64,000 bases of DNA from Trema orientale (taxonomy: Eukaryota; Streptophyta; Magnoliopsida; Rosales; Cannabaceae). The notes beneath the pieces are model-generated. The model was not told where the DNA came from and did not search any database. It was given only the letters and a program-made list of their open reading frames with translations. Every line of letters starts with the position of its first letter. The stretch's first letter is position 1. Both the position numbers and the translations under genes were made by a program. The stretch covers positions 100,360-164,359 of the forward strand of contig JXTC01000272.1 of NCBI GenBank assembly GCA_002914845.1. The letters run 5' to 3'. Shown piece by piece: positions 45,524-55,544 of the stretch.

Positions 45524-45805
45524 TCAAGTTATTTTGGTCTTCTTCGACTTGACTTGAGTGGTCTCATGAGTTGTATCATCATCTTCTGATGAGCTTTCCT
45601 CGAGTGGTTCATCAGGGACGTCATTGGGAACATTATGTTTGGTGATATAGTCCTTGAGTATGGCCATGCTTTCCTCTTTCAAAGTAGTCAGCTGCTCGGA
45701 AAGGATTCCATTTTTTGCATTGGCAGCGTATGTTTCTGAGCCTAGGGAAAATGATACTTTAACCCTGGACTTAGGAAGAACTGCATCTTGGACTTGAGCC
45801 TCCAT
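45524..45805 (-). CDS. Small acidic-tailed protein, candidate GON7-like KEOPS subunit
   Basis: A 93-residue protein encoded by one coding exon. The N-terminal part reads SRVKVSFSLGSETYAANAKN, then a helix-forming stretch LSEQLTTLKEESMAILKDYI, and the C-terminus is acidic (DEPLEESSSEDDD) with a basic end KSKKTKIT. The order short beta segment, small-residue loop, helix and acidic disordered tail is that of GON7, the small subunit of the KEOPS complex that makes t6A in tRNA. The sequence similarity is weak and the assignment is an inference. The transcript has a 5' UTR intron: the acceptor lies at 45810 and a donor at 47615, so the leader exon is near 47616-47690. The upstream site II repeats fit a translation-related gene. 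Tail to tail with DIM1. Confidence 0.75.
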   Translation of the reverse strand: MEAQVQDAVLPKSRVKVSFSLGSETYAANAKNGILSEQLTTLKEESMAILKDYITKHNVPNDVPDEPLEESSSEDDDTTHETTQVKSKKTKIT

Positions 45806-45809
45806 CTTG

Positions 45810-47615
45810 CTGCACCATATTCAATCCACATTAAGACTTAGGTCAGTACCAAGAACTGATTCTAATCAATTAGCTTAACTTCCTGTTTTCTATCCCACCA
45901 TTATAACTGTTAACGGTTTTATATAAATCTTAATGACATATTGAGAAGCAAGCGCTAAAGAGTCTTTTTTCTTTCCCTTAAAGAATCTAATGTAAATTCT
46001 TTCCCTTGAAGAATCTAATGTAAAGATTCAACTCTGAATCAATCTAATGAGTTTCAACTCTCAAAAGACAACTTCAACAACAACTGAACTAAACAAATGT
46101 TAAATGACGTAGCAATAAGAAGGTATGTATTCTAAGTCCACACATAAGTTACAAATGTCTGTCAACTTAAAAAACAAAAACAAAAAAACAAAAAACAAAA
46201 CAAAACGAAAAAAAAAAAACCATCCCCTTAAATTGACAAAGCTTCACACATCCAAATGCTTATCCACCAGATATAGAACTTACTTTGTCATCCCTAAGTT
46301 TGTGTCCTCTATCCTCTAACTGTTAAAGGGTTTTATATATCTTGATAGAACTAAACATCACGCAAACAAAAAAGGACAAAACCAGAAGTAAGTTTCGAGT
46401 ATCTTACTTATATATTGAGAAGCAAGAACTAGAGAGTAAAGGGTTTAAATATCATGATATAGATAAGCATCACGCCAAAAAAAAAAAAAAAGGACAAAAC
46501 CAAAAGTAAATTTTGAATATCATAAGTTATATATTGAGAAGTAAGAGCTAAGGAGTAAAGGGTCCTTTTCTTTTCCCTGAAGAATCTAATAAAAACATTC
46601 TACTCTGAATCTACTAAATTTCACCTTTTGAAAAGATAACTTGAGTAACAAACTAAACATAGACACCTTAAATGATGATTTGCAATATAAGGTATGTATT
46701 ACGGTAGTAGAACACCATTACACAAGTTACTAATGACTCTGCTTTCTGAGAAAACAACAATTGCAATTTTTATCTTAAGCAAAATATAGGGAACAAATCT
46801 TTATCCATGCTTCAAGAAAGTGTCTCAACTTAGAAAAGATTTAACATCCCTTCTAATTGACAAAGCTTTTCCCACTACCAAATTGTTTTAATGCTTATGC
46901 ACCAGACATACTTTATCACCAACCTTCATCTATGTTTCTCCAGACTTACGATCACACACTCCTGAGCTACACTATTCCCGTACCAACTAATACTTGAGCT
47001 ATACCTTGGTTCCTGATCTTTTAAACTAAGGAAAAAGCTCTATGGATTTTAAATAAACAGCCCTCGTGCTAATCACTTATTACTAAACTTTACCGAGAAT
47101 TGACATATGGTTAACAACTATGAAAACTAAAACTTTTTACCAATAACTGTGGCAATTTAATAATGGTCTACTATTTAATCAATGCTTTCAACTGCTAGTG
47201 CAAAACAGATAAATAAACAAATAAAACCCTCCATCTTTCTGTTCTTGGTTCTCAAAAACAGTGAAGACCCAAATTAAGTGAGTGTCTCTAGAAACCAATT
47301 GACAGAAAATATGGGCAGGAACCGGTTTATTAAGTTGACACTCAAAATCCAAACTTTTTAGATAGATTATGCTTGGTTCAGTGGCTGTTTAATTTTTTTT
47401 TTTTTTTTTCTGAAAGAAAAACCCATTGAACAAAGTCTTATAGGTTTAGATGTATCATCTTGAAAAACCAAAATAGCAAAACTAAAATAAAAAACGAAAA
47501 ACATAACATAACAAGAAAGCAGACTGTTCAAATCCGAGAGCTCAGCTTCTTTTGTTTTTCCTTCACTTTCCCAGGAAACAAACAGATGCTTTAAGATTAG
47601 AGAAGGGATACTGAC
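45810..47615 (-). other. 5' UTR intron of the GON7-like gene
   Basis: The intron has donor CG/gtcagt and acceptor tgcag. It includes several diverged copies of a repeat of roughly 115 bases near 45905-46040, 46315-46440 and 46441-46600, with shared blocks TTTATATA(T/A)ATCTTGAT, ATTGAGAAGCAAG(A/C)(A/G)CTA and AAGAATCTAAT. An oligo(T) tract followed by TGAAAGAAAAACCCATTG at 47393-47430 resembles an inverted LINE tail. No coding sequence was seen in it. Confidence 0.6.
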
Positions 47616-47743
47616 CGATTGTTGAAGAGGAAGAAAGGGGGGGAGGATTTTCGGGTCCTTGCGCTTAGGTCAGTGGCTGCTTCCCAGTTCTCAGTCGCAG
47701 CAGGCTATTTTTGCAACGACTTCCACTTGAAACAAATTTGGGT

Positions 47744-47767
47744 TGGGCTTGGGCTTGGGCTTGGGCT
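47744..47767 (-). promoter_or_regulatory. Four tandem site II motifs
   Basis: TGGGCT occurs four times head to tail on the plus strand (AGCCCA on the minus strand). It lies about 70-150 bases upstream of the inferred leader exon of the minus-strand small gene. Site II motifs mark growth-regulated plant promoters. A 6-bp repeat array may also arise by slippage. Confidence 0.5.
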
Positions 47768-47824
47768 CTGCCTGCATACCCTCCCTACTAAATAAGGCTT
47801 TTTTAGCTAACCCTTAATTTGTAA

Positions 47825-48184
47825 GGGGCCGTTTGGTTCGCACATTCCATTCCATTGGAATGGAAAATCCATTTGAATGGGTGTTTGTTTCAACAACTCT
47901 AAATTTTCCATTCAAATGGTCTTTTGGAATGAGTGTTTGTTTCAACAATTTAGTTTTTCCATTCAAATGGTTCATCAGTCACATCAACTATTTGAATGGA
48001 TTTTTGTGTCTTGGATGAGAATGGAGGGGAAGAGGTGTTTTTGAATGGTCCATTCCAATACTCCCATTCTAATTATAACCCATTCTACTATTTTTTCCAT
48101 TCAAATGTTTTCCATTCCAATTATAACCCATTCCACAATTTCCATTCAAATACACACATTCAAATAGGCGAAACAAACGGGGCC
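47825..48184 (+). mobile_element. Tourist/Harbinger-type MITE
   Basis: A 360-bp element begins GGGGCCGTTTGGTTCGC and ends GCGAAACAAACGGGGCC; the ends are imperfect inverted repeats. It is flanked on both sides by TAA (47822-47824 and 48185-48187), the 3-bp target duplication of the PIF/Harbinger superfamily. The interior is made of repeated CCATTCAAATGG-like words on both strands. It has no coding capacity. Confidence 0.75.
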
Positions 48185-48253
48185 TAAGTTTTTCTTCACT
48201 TAAGGGTGCAAATATAACTCCATAAGTAATTTTAAATAATTTTATTTTTGCTT

Positions 48254-49001
48254 TAGAAAACATTCCCCGACACTACACCTTGTGACCAAAATGTTCAAAG
48301 AACAGATTCCCTGCACAGGAGAAAACAAAAAGGTTAGATAATGTAGAAAATCAAATTCAAATGGCAAAGTGTGCAACATATTATGACACTTACACAATGG
48401 CTTGTCCATCTCCACGTCCAAGTTCATCCAAGGCCACCAATGAATTGTGAGTTGCAGATGAATGCTCAGAGCGTTACATAGAAATAAGAAAATAATAAAA
48501 GATTCTGTCCCACGACACTTTAAGGCCCCATTAGGAACTTGGATTCAATTAGGTAATTATTAATTAGTGAGGGAAAGGGCGAGGTAAAAGGAGAAAACAT
48601 CATTGTTAATATCACTGGGGAAAAATGAACCCTTGCCAGTGGAGTCACTTCTAATAAAAGGATTTCCTAAGCCTGTTGCAGAAAAACAGGGCACTTCGTC
48701 TGTACTTGAACTCGATATTGTAGGCTGACAAGTCGGTCCTTCATAAAAGTCACTTGCAATAGCAAGACTGATCAAAACATATTCCAGCTTTGCAACATTT
48801 AAGAATCATGCTAAGGCATGCAATAAGAGGCAAAGGTTATTAATAAAGAAGTTATACATGGTACTTTTTCTTATTCCGAACTGCATGAAATAGGAAGTTT
48901 CATTATGACAGCATTCAAATAATTCAGGAGGCCAATACTTTGGTAAACATATGGGCTGTGTTTGACAGTGTTAACATGATGAGAGAGGGCTATGGTCAAA
49001 C
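48254..49001 (-). pseudogene. Inverted, internally deleted copy of MSH6 intron 15 to exon 19
   Basis: Read on the minus strand, the segment follows MSH6 from intron 15 (62325) through exon 16, jumps from about 62718 to about 63376, then continues through intron 17, exon 18 and part of exon 19, ending at 63737. The jump removes the Walker A coding segment and all of exon 17. The exon 16 acceptor is changed from AG to AA (48790). Exon 18 lacks 12 bases just after DELGRG. Exon 19 has an extra T that shifts the frame, then a stop. Intron sequence is copied too, so this is a DNA duplication and not a retrocopy. Identity is high, roughly nine bases in ten. It abuts the hAT terminus exactly at 49001/49002. 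Confidence 0.9.
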
Positions 49002-49015
49002 TAGAGGTGGCAAAA

Positions 49016-49130
49016 TGGGCGGGCCGGGCCGGCCCGCCCATCCTGGGCTTTTGGGATAAAGCGGGCCGGGCCGGGCTGGCCCGAGGCGGGCCAAAATGGA
49101 CGGGCCGGGCCGGCCCGTCCTCGGGCTTTT
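49016..49130. repeat. GC-rich subterminal inverted repeats of the hAT element
   Basis: GGGCCGGGC and GCCCGGCCC words alternate on the two strands and form several short palindromes. Such subterminal motifs bind hAT transposases in related elements. They also create a spurious open frame on the plus strand. Confidence 0.65.
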
Positions 49131-49392
49131 TTTTTTCCCTATTATTTGTTTTTTTTAACAACTTTTTTAAATATTAAGTTCAAACTTTTTAATTGAATTT
49201 TCATTAAAAAAAAATTGATAACATAAACTACATATGTTTTCTATTGTTAAAAAATTAATAATAATTAAATAGGATATTAAGAAAAATAATAAAACAAATA
49301 AATTTGAAATATTGAAATTTGATTTTATTGATGATCATTTATTACAATTCAAATTATTACTTGAAAAAATAAGTATATCATTAATTATAAGT

Positions 49393-51531
49393 CTATGACT
49401 CATCATCGTCATTCATGTACAAGTTATTGAAATTTTCGGCTAATTCTTCATTACAAATACGAATAGTGTCTTGATTTTGCTTTGCCGCTTTTTCCCAATC
49501 TTTAATACATGCTAACACCTCTACCATTTCAGGAGCCAGCGAAGTCCTCCGCTCATCTACTATCATCTTAGTCGTGCTAAAAGCAGACTCTGAAGAAATC
49601 GTGGACACCGGAATTGTTAAAACGTCACGGGCTAATTGTGAAAGCACCGGGAATTTTGATTGACGCTTATGCCACCAGTCCAAAACTTTGAAGTTCTCAT
49701 CATCGGGGTCGATGTTAGAGTCTACCTCAATATATTGAGTAAGATCAGAGGATTGCTGTTGATTTATTGATGGTAGTGGTTGACTTGAACTTGATGATGT
49801 TGATGATGAGCCACGACCACGCCCTTGAGAACGAGAACCTATCATGTTCCAAAAAGACTTATTTTTTGATTGTTCTTCAGTTTCTTGTGGAGGAGTGTGT
49901 TGTTGTTGTTGATTACTGCCAAACTTAGCTTCATATACACTATACACTTCAAAAAATTTGTCACGAGCATTTGTATATTCAGAAGTATAATCTATCTCCT
50001 CAAAACATGTAGAAATATAGCTAATTAAATTAGAAAGACCATTTAATTTACTTCTAGGATCTAAAATAAAAGCAAATGAATATAATAAAGGAATTGGAAA
50101 CCAATATTTCAAAAATACATCATGCATACGTGTTATAATTGGTTCAAATATAGGGTCACATCTTGTCTTACAAAACATTTCAGCAATAAAATAGATATGA
50201 CGTAAAACAATTGGAGAAGTAGGATAATAAATACCAGATAATGCAACAGTAGCTTCATAAAAAATGTCTAAAAATTGTACAAATTTTTCACAAATAAACC
50301 AATATTCATCTTTTAATACTAATGAACCTATTTTTGAATTGTAAAACATAGTAATTAGAATTTTATATGGTAATGCATTTTTCAACATTAAATAAGTAGA
50401 ATTCCACCTTACAGGCATGTCAACTTGGAATTTTCTTGGTTTTAAGCTTTGAGCTACGCAATATCTTTTAAATTCAGCAATGCGTGGATTAGAAGCATGA
50501 ATATAAGCAATAGCAGATCGAATATTTTCAATATATACACTTATAACATCCATACCTGATTTGACGATAAGGTTGATGATGTGACATGCACAACGTTGAT
50601 GCAGTAAGAATCCTCCAGTGTATGAACTTACCAAATTGCTAAGTAATTTTATGGCCTTTGTGTTTACGCTAGCATTATCTAAAGTGATAGAGATAATGCG
50701 ATTCGCTATGCCATATTCTTCAATAACATTTAAAATTCCATCTCTAATAATTTCAGCAGTATGTTTATTATCAACAACTCGAAAACCAATTATTCTTTTT
50801 TGCATTATCCATCTTGAATCTAAATAATGTGCAACTACACTTAAATAATCTTGTTTAGAATTAGCACCCCAAATATCAGATGTCAAGGCAATACAAAAAT
50901 TTAATGAAGTTAATTCAGTTATTAAATCTTTACGCATATTTTCATAAACTTTAATCAAATCACTCCTAGTAGTATTTCTAGAAACTCTTTTATAGTTTGG
51001 ATAATAAGATGTTCTAATATGATCTTCATAGCTATTACAATCACCAAAACCTAATGGTAAATCTTTTATAGCAATTAAACGTGCTAGAGACTCCCTAGCT
51101 ACTATAGGATCATAGTTCCAAGAACTTACCGAACCATCCTTGTTGAGTTGAAGTGTTGATTGAGTGGGCTCATTGTTTTTTTTGTGTTTGTTGACACATA
51201 TATCACTATGTCTTTTCAAATGAGCGGTCCCGCTAGATGGTTTAGCGGTTAATAATTTCTTACAGTATTTACATCTTGCCATTTTTGTCTTCTTACCACC
51301 AGCCTCGTCTTTGAATTCCGGATCGAAATGGTCCCATACATTGGAAGTTGTTCTTGCACGTTTGGAGGTCGTGCTTGCACTCGGCGAACAACTATCTTGA
51401 AATTGTGAACAACTTCCACTAGCATTTGGATTAGTTCGCATTTCGGGGACTTGATCACCCTCTTCAACTATGCGAATTTGGTCCTCCTCATCCATTTCCA
51501 AATCAATAGGGATATTTTTTGACATATCCAT
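49393..51531 (-). CDS. hAT family transposase with BED zinc finger
   Basis: An uninterrupted 712-residue ORF. The acidic N-terminus is followed by a BED zinc finger (about 64-115): VWDHFDPEF, then C87, C90, H104 and H108. The long middle part is the RNase H-like core with its helical insertion (SDIWGANSKQDYLSVVAHYL; ITLDNASVNTKA). The C-terminal hAT dimerisation region (about 630-690) reads DVLTIPVSTISSESAFSTT and DERRTSLAPEMVEVLACIKDW. It belongs to the Ac/RICESLEEPER-like group. The absence of stops or frameshifts suggests a young copy or purifying selection. The start at 51531 is the first ATG; further 5' exons could lie in the gap. It could be active or domesticated; its place inside a full element favours a plain transposon. 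Confidence 0.93.
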   Translation of the reverse strand: MDMSKNIPIDLEMDEEDQIRIVEEGDQVPEMRTNPNASGSCSQFQDSCSPSASTTSKRARTTSNVWDHFDPEFKDEAGGKKTKMARCKYCKKLLTAKPSSGTAHLKRHSDICVNKHKKNNEPTQSTLQLNKDGSVSSWNYDPIVARESLARLIAIKDLPLGFGDCNSYEDHIRTSYYPNYKRVSRNTTRSDLIKVYENMRKDLITELTSLNFCIALTSDIWGANSKQDYLSVVAHYLDSRWIMQKRIIGFRVVDNKHTAEIIRDGILNVIEEYGIANRIISITLDNASVNTKAIKLLSNLVSSYTGGFLLHQRCACHIINLIVKSGMDVISVYIENIRSAIAYIHASNPRIAEFKRYCVAQSLKPRKFQVDMPVRWNSTYLMLKNALPYKILITMFYNSKIGSLVLKDEYWFICEKFVQFLDIFYEATVALSGIYYPTSPIVLRHIYFIAEMFCKTRCDPIFEPIITRMHDVFLKYWFPIPLLYSFAFILDPRSKLNGLSNLISYISTCFEEIDYTSEYTNARDKFFEVYSVYEAKFGSNQQQQHTPPQETEEQSKNKSFWNMIGSRSQGRGRGSSSTSSSSSQPLPSINQQQSSDLTQYIEVDSNIDPDDENFKVLDWWHKRQSKFPVLSQLARDVLTIPVSTISSESAFSTTKMIVDERRTSLAPEMVEVLACIKDWEKAAKQNQDTIRICNEELAENFNNLYMNDDDES

Positions 51532-51641
51532 ATCCTATATTAAAAATATGGATATTAAAATTATAGACAACTATAAATAAATCGAAATTACAACTGTAAA
51601 TTTGTAATAAAGTTTCTAGTTTCTAGTTTCTACTAATTTTA

Positions 51642-52512
51642 NNNNNNNNNNNNNNNNNNNNNNNNNNNNNNNNNNNNNNNNNNNNNNNNNNNNNNNNNNN
51701 NNNNNNNNNNNNNNNNNNNNNNNNNNNNNNNNNNNNNNNNNNNNNNNNNNNNNNNNNNNNNNNNNNNNNNNNNNNNNNNNNNNNNNNNNNNNNNNNNNNN
51801 NNNNNNNNNNNNNNNNNNNNNNNNNNNNNNNNNNNNNNNNNNNNNNNNNNNNNNNNNNNNNNNNNNNNNNNNNNNNNNNNNNNNNNNNNNNNNNNNNNNN
51901 NNNNNNNNNNNNNNNNNNNNNNNNNNNNNNNNNNNNNNNNNNNNNNNNNNNNNNNNNNNNNNNNNNNNNNNNNNNNNNNNNNNNNNNNNNNNNNNNNNNN
52001 NNNNNNNNNNNNNNNNNNNNNNNNNNNNNNNNNNNNNNNNNNNNNNNNNNNNNNNNNNNNNNNNNNNNNNNNNNNNNNNNNNNNNNNNNNNNNNNNNNNN
52101 NNNNNNNNNNNNNNNNNNNNNNNNNNNNNNNNNNNNNNNNNNNNNNNNNNNNNNNNNNNNNNNNNNNNNNNNNNNNNNNNNNNNNNNNNNNNNNNNNNNN
52201 NNNNNNNNNNNNNNNNNNNNNNNNNNNNNNNNNNNNNNNNNNNNNNNNNNNNNNNNNNNNNNNNNNNNNNNNNNNNNNNNNNNNNNNNNNNNNNNNNNNN
52301 NNNNNNNNNNNNNNNNNNNNNNNNNNNNNNNNNNNNNNNNNNNNNNNNNNNNNNNNNNNNNNNNNNNNNNNNNNNNNNNNNNNNNNNNNNNNNNNNNNNN
52401 NNNNNNNNNNNNNNNNNNNNNNNNNNNNNNNNNNNNNNNNNNNNNNNNNNNNNNNNNNNNNNNNNNNNNNNNNNNNNNNNNNNNNNNNNNNNNNNNNNNN
52501 NNNNNNNNNNNN
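51642..52512. other. Assembly gap (871 N)
   Basis: Unknown bases. From the flanks, the gap should contain the promoter and far terminus of the hAT element, its 8-bp target copy, a little MSH6-like intron DNA and most of one LTR of the element to the right. The repeated LTR sequence and GC-rich hAT ends probably caused the gap. Confidence 0.98.
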
Positions 52513-53452
52513 CTTAAAACTAGTTACTCAAAATTAAAATAAACCTAATAATTAAATAAAACCTAATTAATAACAATAATAATAATTTCTTAATATATTT
52601 TATTCATATCTACATCATTCTCCCATGGTTCGAGAACTTGACTCCGGCGAGTTAAAACTTAAATACATCATTAACCAATAATATAAAACATAGAACAAGC
52701 AGCAATTCCAAGTCTTGAGTATTGATGAACAGGTAGGATATTGAAATTGGGACTTGTTCCACTTTGAAAAAAGACAAAGCATTGATAATGTGATGAGGTA
52801 AATCAGCGCGTAGACTCATAATAGAGTACTGTTGAATCAAATCTGAATGAGAGGCGGCACTGGAGATGAGGCACGGTGGGGTGCGTTGACTTGGTCGGCG
52901 GTAGGAAGTGCGGAAGTCTGGTGTAGAGCTGCAAAAGAAAGATGGCAGCGGCTGGTTGTATAAATCTATGATTTTTATTTTATTTTATTTTTTTGGGACT
53001 TCAATAGCAGAAGAAAAATTTTTATAGGATAGGCAAGAGGAAACCGAACTAGGCTCGGATACCAATTGATATAGGATAAGATGAGAATTTAGAAAAAGAA
53101 TAGGTAGAAGAGCAAGGGGTGATAGAATTTAGGCAGAAATAGATGAATTGGTAGAAAAGCAATAGAGAATCAAGATAAGAACTCAAAGAGAAGAAGAACC
53201 ATAGAGGAGAAAACTCAATAATCACTCAATATTAATTCATAATCTCATAATCTGAAAAATAATTACATAGTTAAGCCTATTTATAGATAGGTAATTGGAT
53301 ACAACTAGGAAACTAGACACATTATAGAAACTGATAAAAACGGGAAATTTAAAACTAGTTACTCAAAATTAAAATAAACCTAATAATTAAATAAAACCTA
53401 ATTAATAACAATAATAATAATTTCTTAATATATTTTATTCATGTCTACATCA
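52513..53452 (-). mobile_element. Short non-autonomous LTR element (TRIM-like)
   Basis: A full LTR of 386 bp (53067-53452) begins TGATATAGG and ends TACATCA on the plus strand. Its last 105 bases are repeated at 52513-52617, where the second LTR emerges from the gap. Read on the minus strand, the LTR carries CTATAAATAGGC as a promoter and is followed by ATTGGTATCCGAGCC (53066-53052), a primer-binding site like that for initiator tRNA-Met. The interior of 449 bp (52618-53066) codes for no gag or pol. The full element would be about 1.2 kb. The TG/CA ends, PBS and short interior fit a TRIM or SMART-type element. It sits in the MSH6-derived fragment. Confidence 0.82.
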
Positions 53453-53480
53453 TATTTATTATTTACAACCTTTAGGAATG

Positions 53481-53546
53481 CAACCTGCGGTAGTAGAGAC
53501 CAATTGTCTCCACTTGATATGATGCTCACAGAACGTCCAATTAACT
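53481..53546 (-). pseudogene. Second MSH6 fragment (end of exon 15)
   Basis: On the minus strand the sequence TTAATTGGACG, GAGCATCATATCAAGTGG, then CAATTGGTCTCTACTAC and a GCAG/GTTGC border matches the last 65 bases of MSH6 exon 15 and its splice donor (about 62117-62183). One T is missing, which shifts the frame. It has the same orientation as the copy at 48254-49001, and the two are separated only by the hAT, the gap and the LTR element. Both are therefore probably parts of one duplicated block. Confidence 0.85.
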
Positions 53547-54856
53547 TTTCAAAAGAAGTAAACAATTTTCAAAAGTGCTTCTAGATTTTATCATGAGTTT
53601 TATTGTAAAATCAAGTTTGACATATATCCTTTCATGCTTACAATGAAATCAAATCAAAAAATCCATTTGACATTTCCTTTCATCCAATACAAAAGAAATG
53701 AAAATCCATTTGACATTTTCTTTCATCCTATACAAAAGAAATGAAAATCCAACATCATTTGATGTATCCTTTCATGCAAGAAATCCAACTAGTTTAATCC
53801 ACTTCCTGAATTACAAGAGTAGGCTAAGCAAGTTCTCTTCTTAGTGGAAATTTCTGAACTCGGCACCTGTTACATATCAGTTTTGCACAATCAGGTCTAT
53901 CGACAATTTCTATATGGGGATTGGGCTACAACCAGGTTGTCGATAGGAATTGGGCTACAACCAGGTTGTCCAATCAAAACTTCCAGTGATTGTTGTTTCC
54001 AGTGATTGTCGTTCATCTACCTTGGGCTGCCCAATCGAAACTTCCAGTGGTTCATAATTCTAAGTTTACCAAGTTTACCTAAATATGTATAACCCATACT
54101 GGCAAATAATTAAAAGCTAATAGCCTGCCGGTGAGGGCGGGGGAATGGGTGACTAAGGAAGTGGCTGAAGGTTTTGCACGGATTATTCTTTTAGATTGGG
54201 AAGCCTTTTTATATAGGCTCTAAGGACACTGAATTTCATTCTTTGTTCGTGTGGGATTCTTATAGAGCCTCTTTATACATAGGCTCTACGACTCTAAAAA
54301 CTTTATTCTCAGGTCACGTGGGACTTCTGTTTATTTCCATTAATTTACAATTCAATAAAAGTATTTTAGAGATCGATTTATCATTCACTTCGAGGACATT
54401 ATTTTGAGTAAGTGAATATACGATTTTAATGTCCTCGCAAAGTATAATAGAAATCTATCTAGACCTTTTACTAACACAAAACGAGTCTCACTCAAAATTG
54501 AGCCTTAAAATAACATACTATCGCGTCATTTTCCAAAAGTAGTAAAAATACACACTAATTAAATTCTAGAAGCCTTCAATGGCATATAAAGAGCACTTTT
54601 GATGGATCGCATCATATACTTCACTCTCGTAGTATGGCTAGCCTTCAATTGATCTGTATACTCAATTACTATCACAAAATAGGGCAACAAATCGAATTAG
54701 ATGGATCACATCATATATTTCATATTTATTACAGAATGCAAAAACCACTATATTTTCAATAGTTGATACATAAAGACAGCGTGCACTAAAAATTTAACAG
54801 AGACAATGCTCTAAACATACATCATTACAGGAGAACTACCATGAGGTCTAATGGAT
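53547..54856. other. Transposon-rich intergenic DNA
   Basis: 53547-53620 shares GTAAACAATTT(T/C)CAAAAGTGCTTCTA with the inserted element in MSH6 intron 17, on the opposite strand. 53660-53745 is a 43-bp tandem repeat (AATCCATTTGACATTT start, two copies). 54195-54330 holds two related blocks of about 60 bases, each with a TATA(T/C)ATAGGCTCTA word and a GTGGGA(T/C)T end. No gene was seen. Confidence 0.5.
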
Positions 54857-54952
54857 TTAAAAAACGAACACTCCTTGAGCATTAGTTACAACATGGGAGA
54901 GAGTCTTTGTTGTTCCAGGGGCAGTACCAGAACCTTTGGGGGCAATGTACCT
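54857..54952 (-). other. Possible orphan 3' exon of an unknown gene
   Basis: After a tttttgtag acceptor the minus strand reads RYIAPKGSGTAPGTTKTLS, then HVVTNAQGVFVF and a stop. The composition looks protein-like, and another open stretch with a possible donor lies near 55085-55140. I do not recognise the protein, and no complete gene can be built. It may be a captured exon or chance. Confidence 0.25.
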
Positions 54953-55356
54953 CTACAAAAAATTTATCTGAACTCTCAGATTGAATTTCCCTACTTAACA
55001 GAAGCTTAAAGAAATAAGTAAAGTGAAGTCCATAGCATGATAATTGCACTATATGCAACCTGCATTGTCCAAGGAGGAGAAAAAATTACCCGAAAGAGGT
55101 GCACTTGTTATTTTTGGTCGTGTCAAAGGTGCCAAACCTTCCTTTTTTTTTTCCTTCTCCTTCTTCTTGAAAAAAGGTGGAAATACAGGTTGCTCCTAGT
55201 TAGTGACATATTGAGTTTCTTGCGCCTTATTAAAAACAGCATGTCGTTTTGTCCTAGCTGTAAATTCCATATTGTCCAAAGCTGGAAATTACAAATTTCC
55301 TTTCGTCCAAACTTTTATGTCGTATATAAAGTGAACTACACACCTTTTTTTTAAGT

Positions 55357-55509
55357 TTTGGGCGCGTCTACGGTAGGGGCGCTCCTACGTAGGCCCTGTC
55401 TATTCACCGTTGGATGGGAATCTGTATATAAATAGATTCTCCACAGATTCCCGTTATTCCCCACAGATTCCCATCCAACGATAATTAAGGTATGACCCTA
55501 CGTAGGGAC

Positions 55510-55544
<35 letters not shown>

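Larger units (their letters stand above)
49002..51641 (-). mobile_element. hAT-superfamily DNA transposon (far end lost in the gap)
   Basis: The left terminus TAGAGGTGGCAAA at 49002 resembles Ac-type hAT ends. It is followed by 120 bases of GC-rich subterminal inverted words (GGGCCGGGCCGGCCC). The element contains one intact transposase ORF. The 8 bases before the terminus, GGTCAAAC, are the expected target site; the matching copy should lie beyond the other end, which falls in the N gap. It is inserted inside the duplicated MSH6 fragment. Confidence 0.82.

Noticed and set aside
48560-48775. Minus-strand 71-residue ORF as a separate small gene
   Set aside because: Its protein starts exactly like MSH6 exon 16 and then runs into the deletion joint; it is part of the MSH6 pseudogene.
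48992-49177. Plus-strand ORF rich in Ala, Gly, Arg and Pro
   Set aside because: It is produced by the GC-rich subterminal repeats of the hAT element and has no protein features.
52652-52840. 62-residue minus-strand ORF
   Set aside because: It lies in the short interior of the LTR element, is preceded by the primer-binding site and lacks any gag or pol motif.
53660-53745. CRISPR-like or satellite array
   Set aside because: Only two direct copies of 43 bp without spacers, in a plant nuclear genome; a simple tandem duplication.
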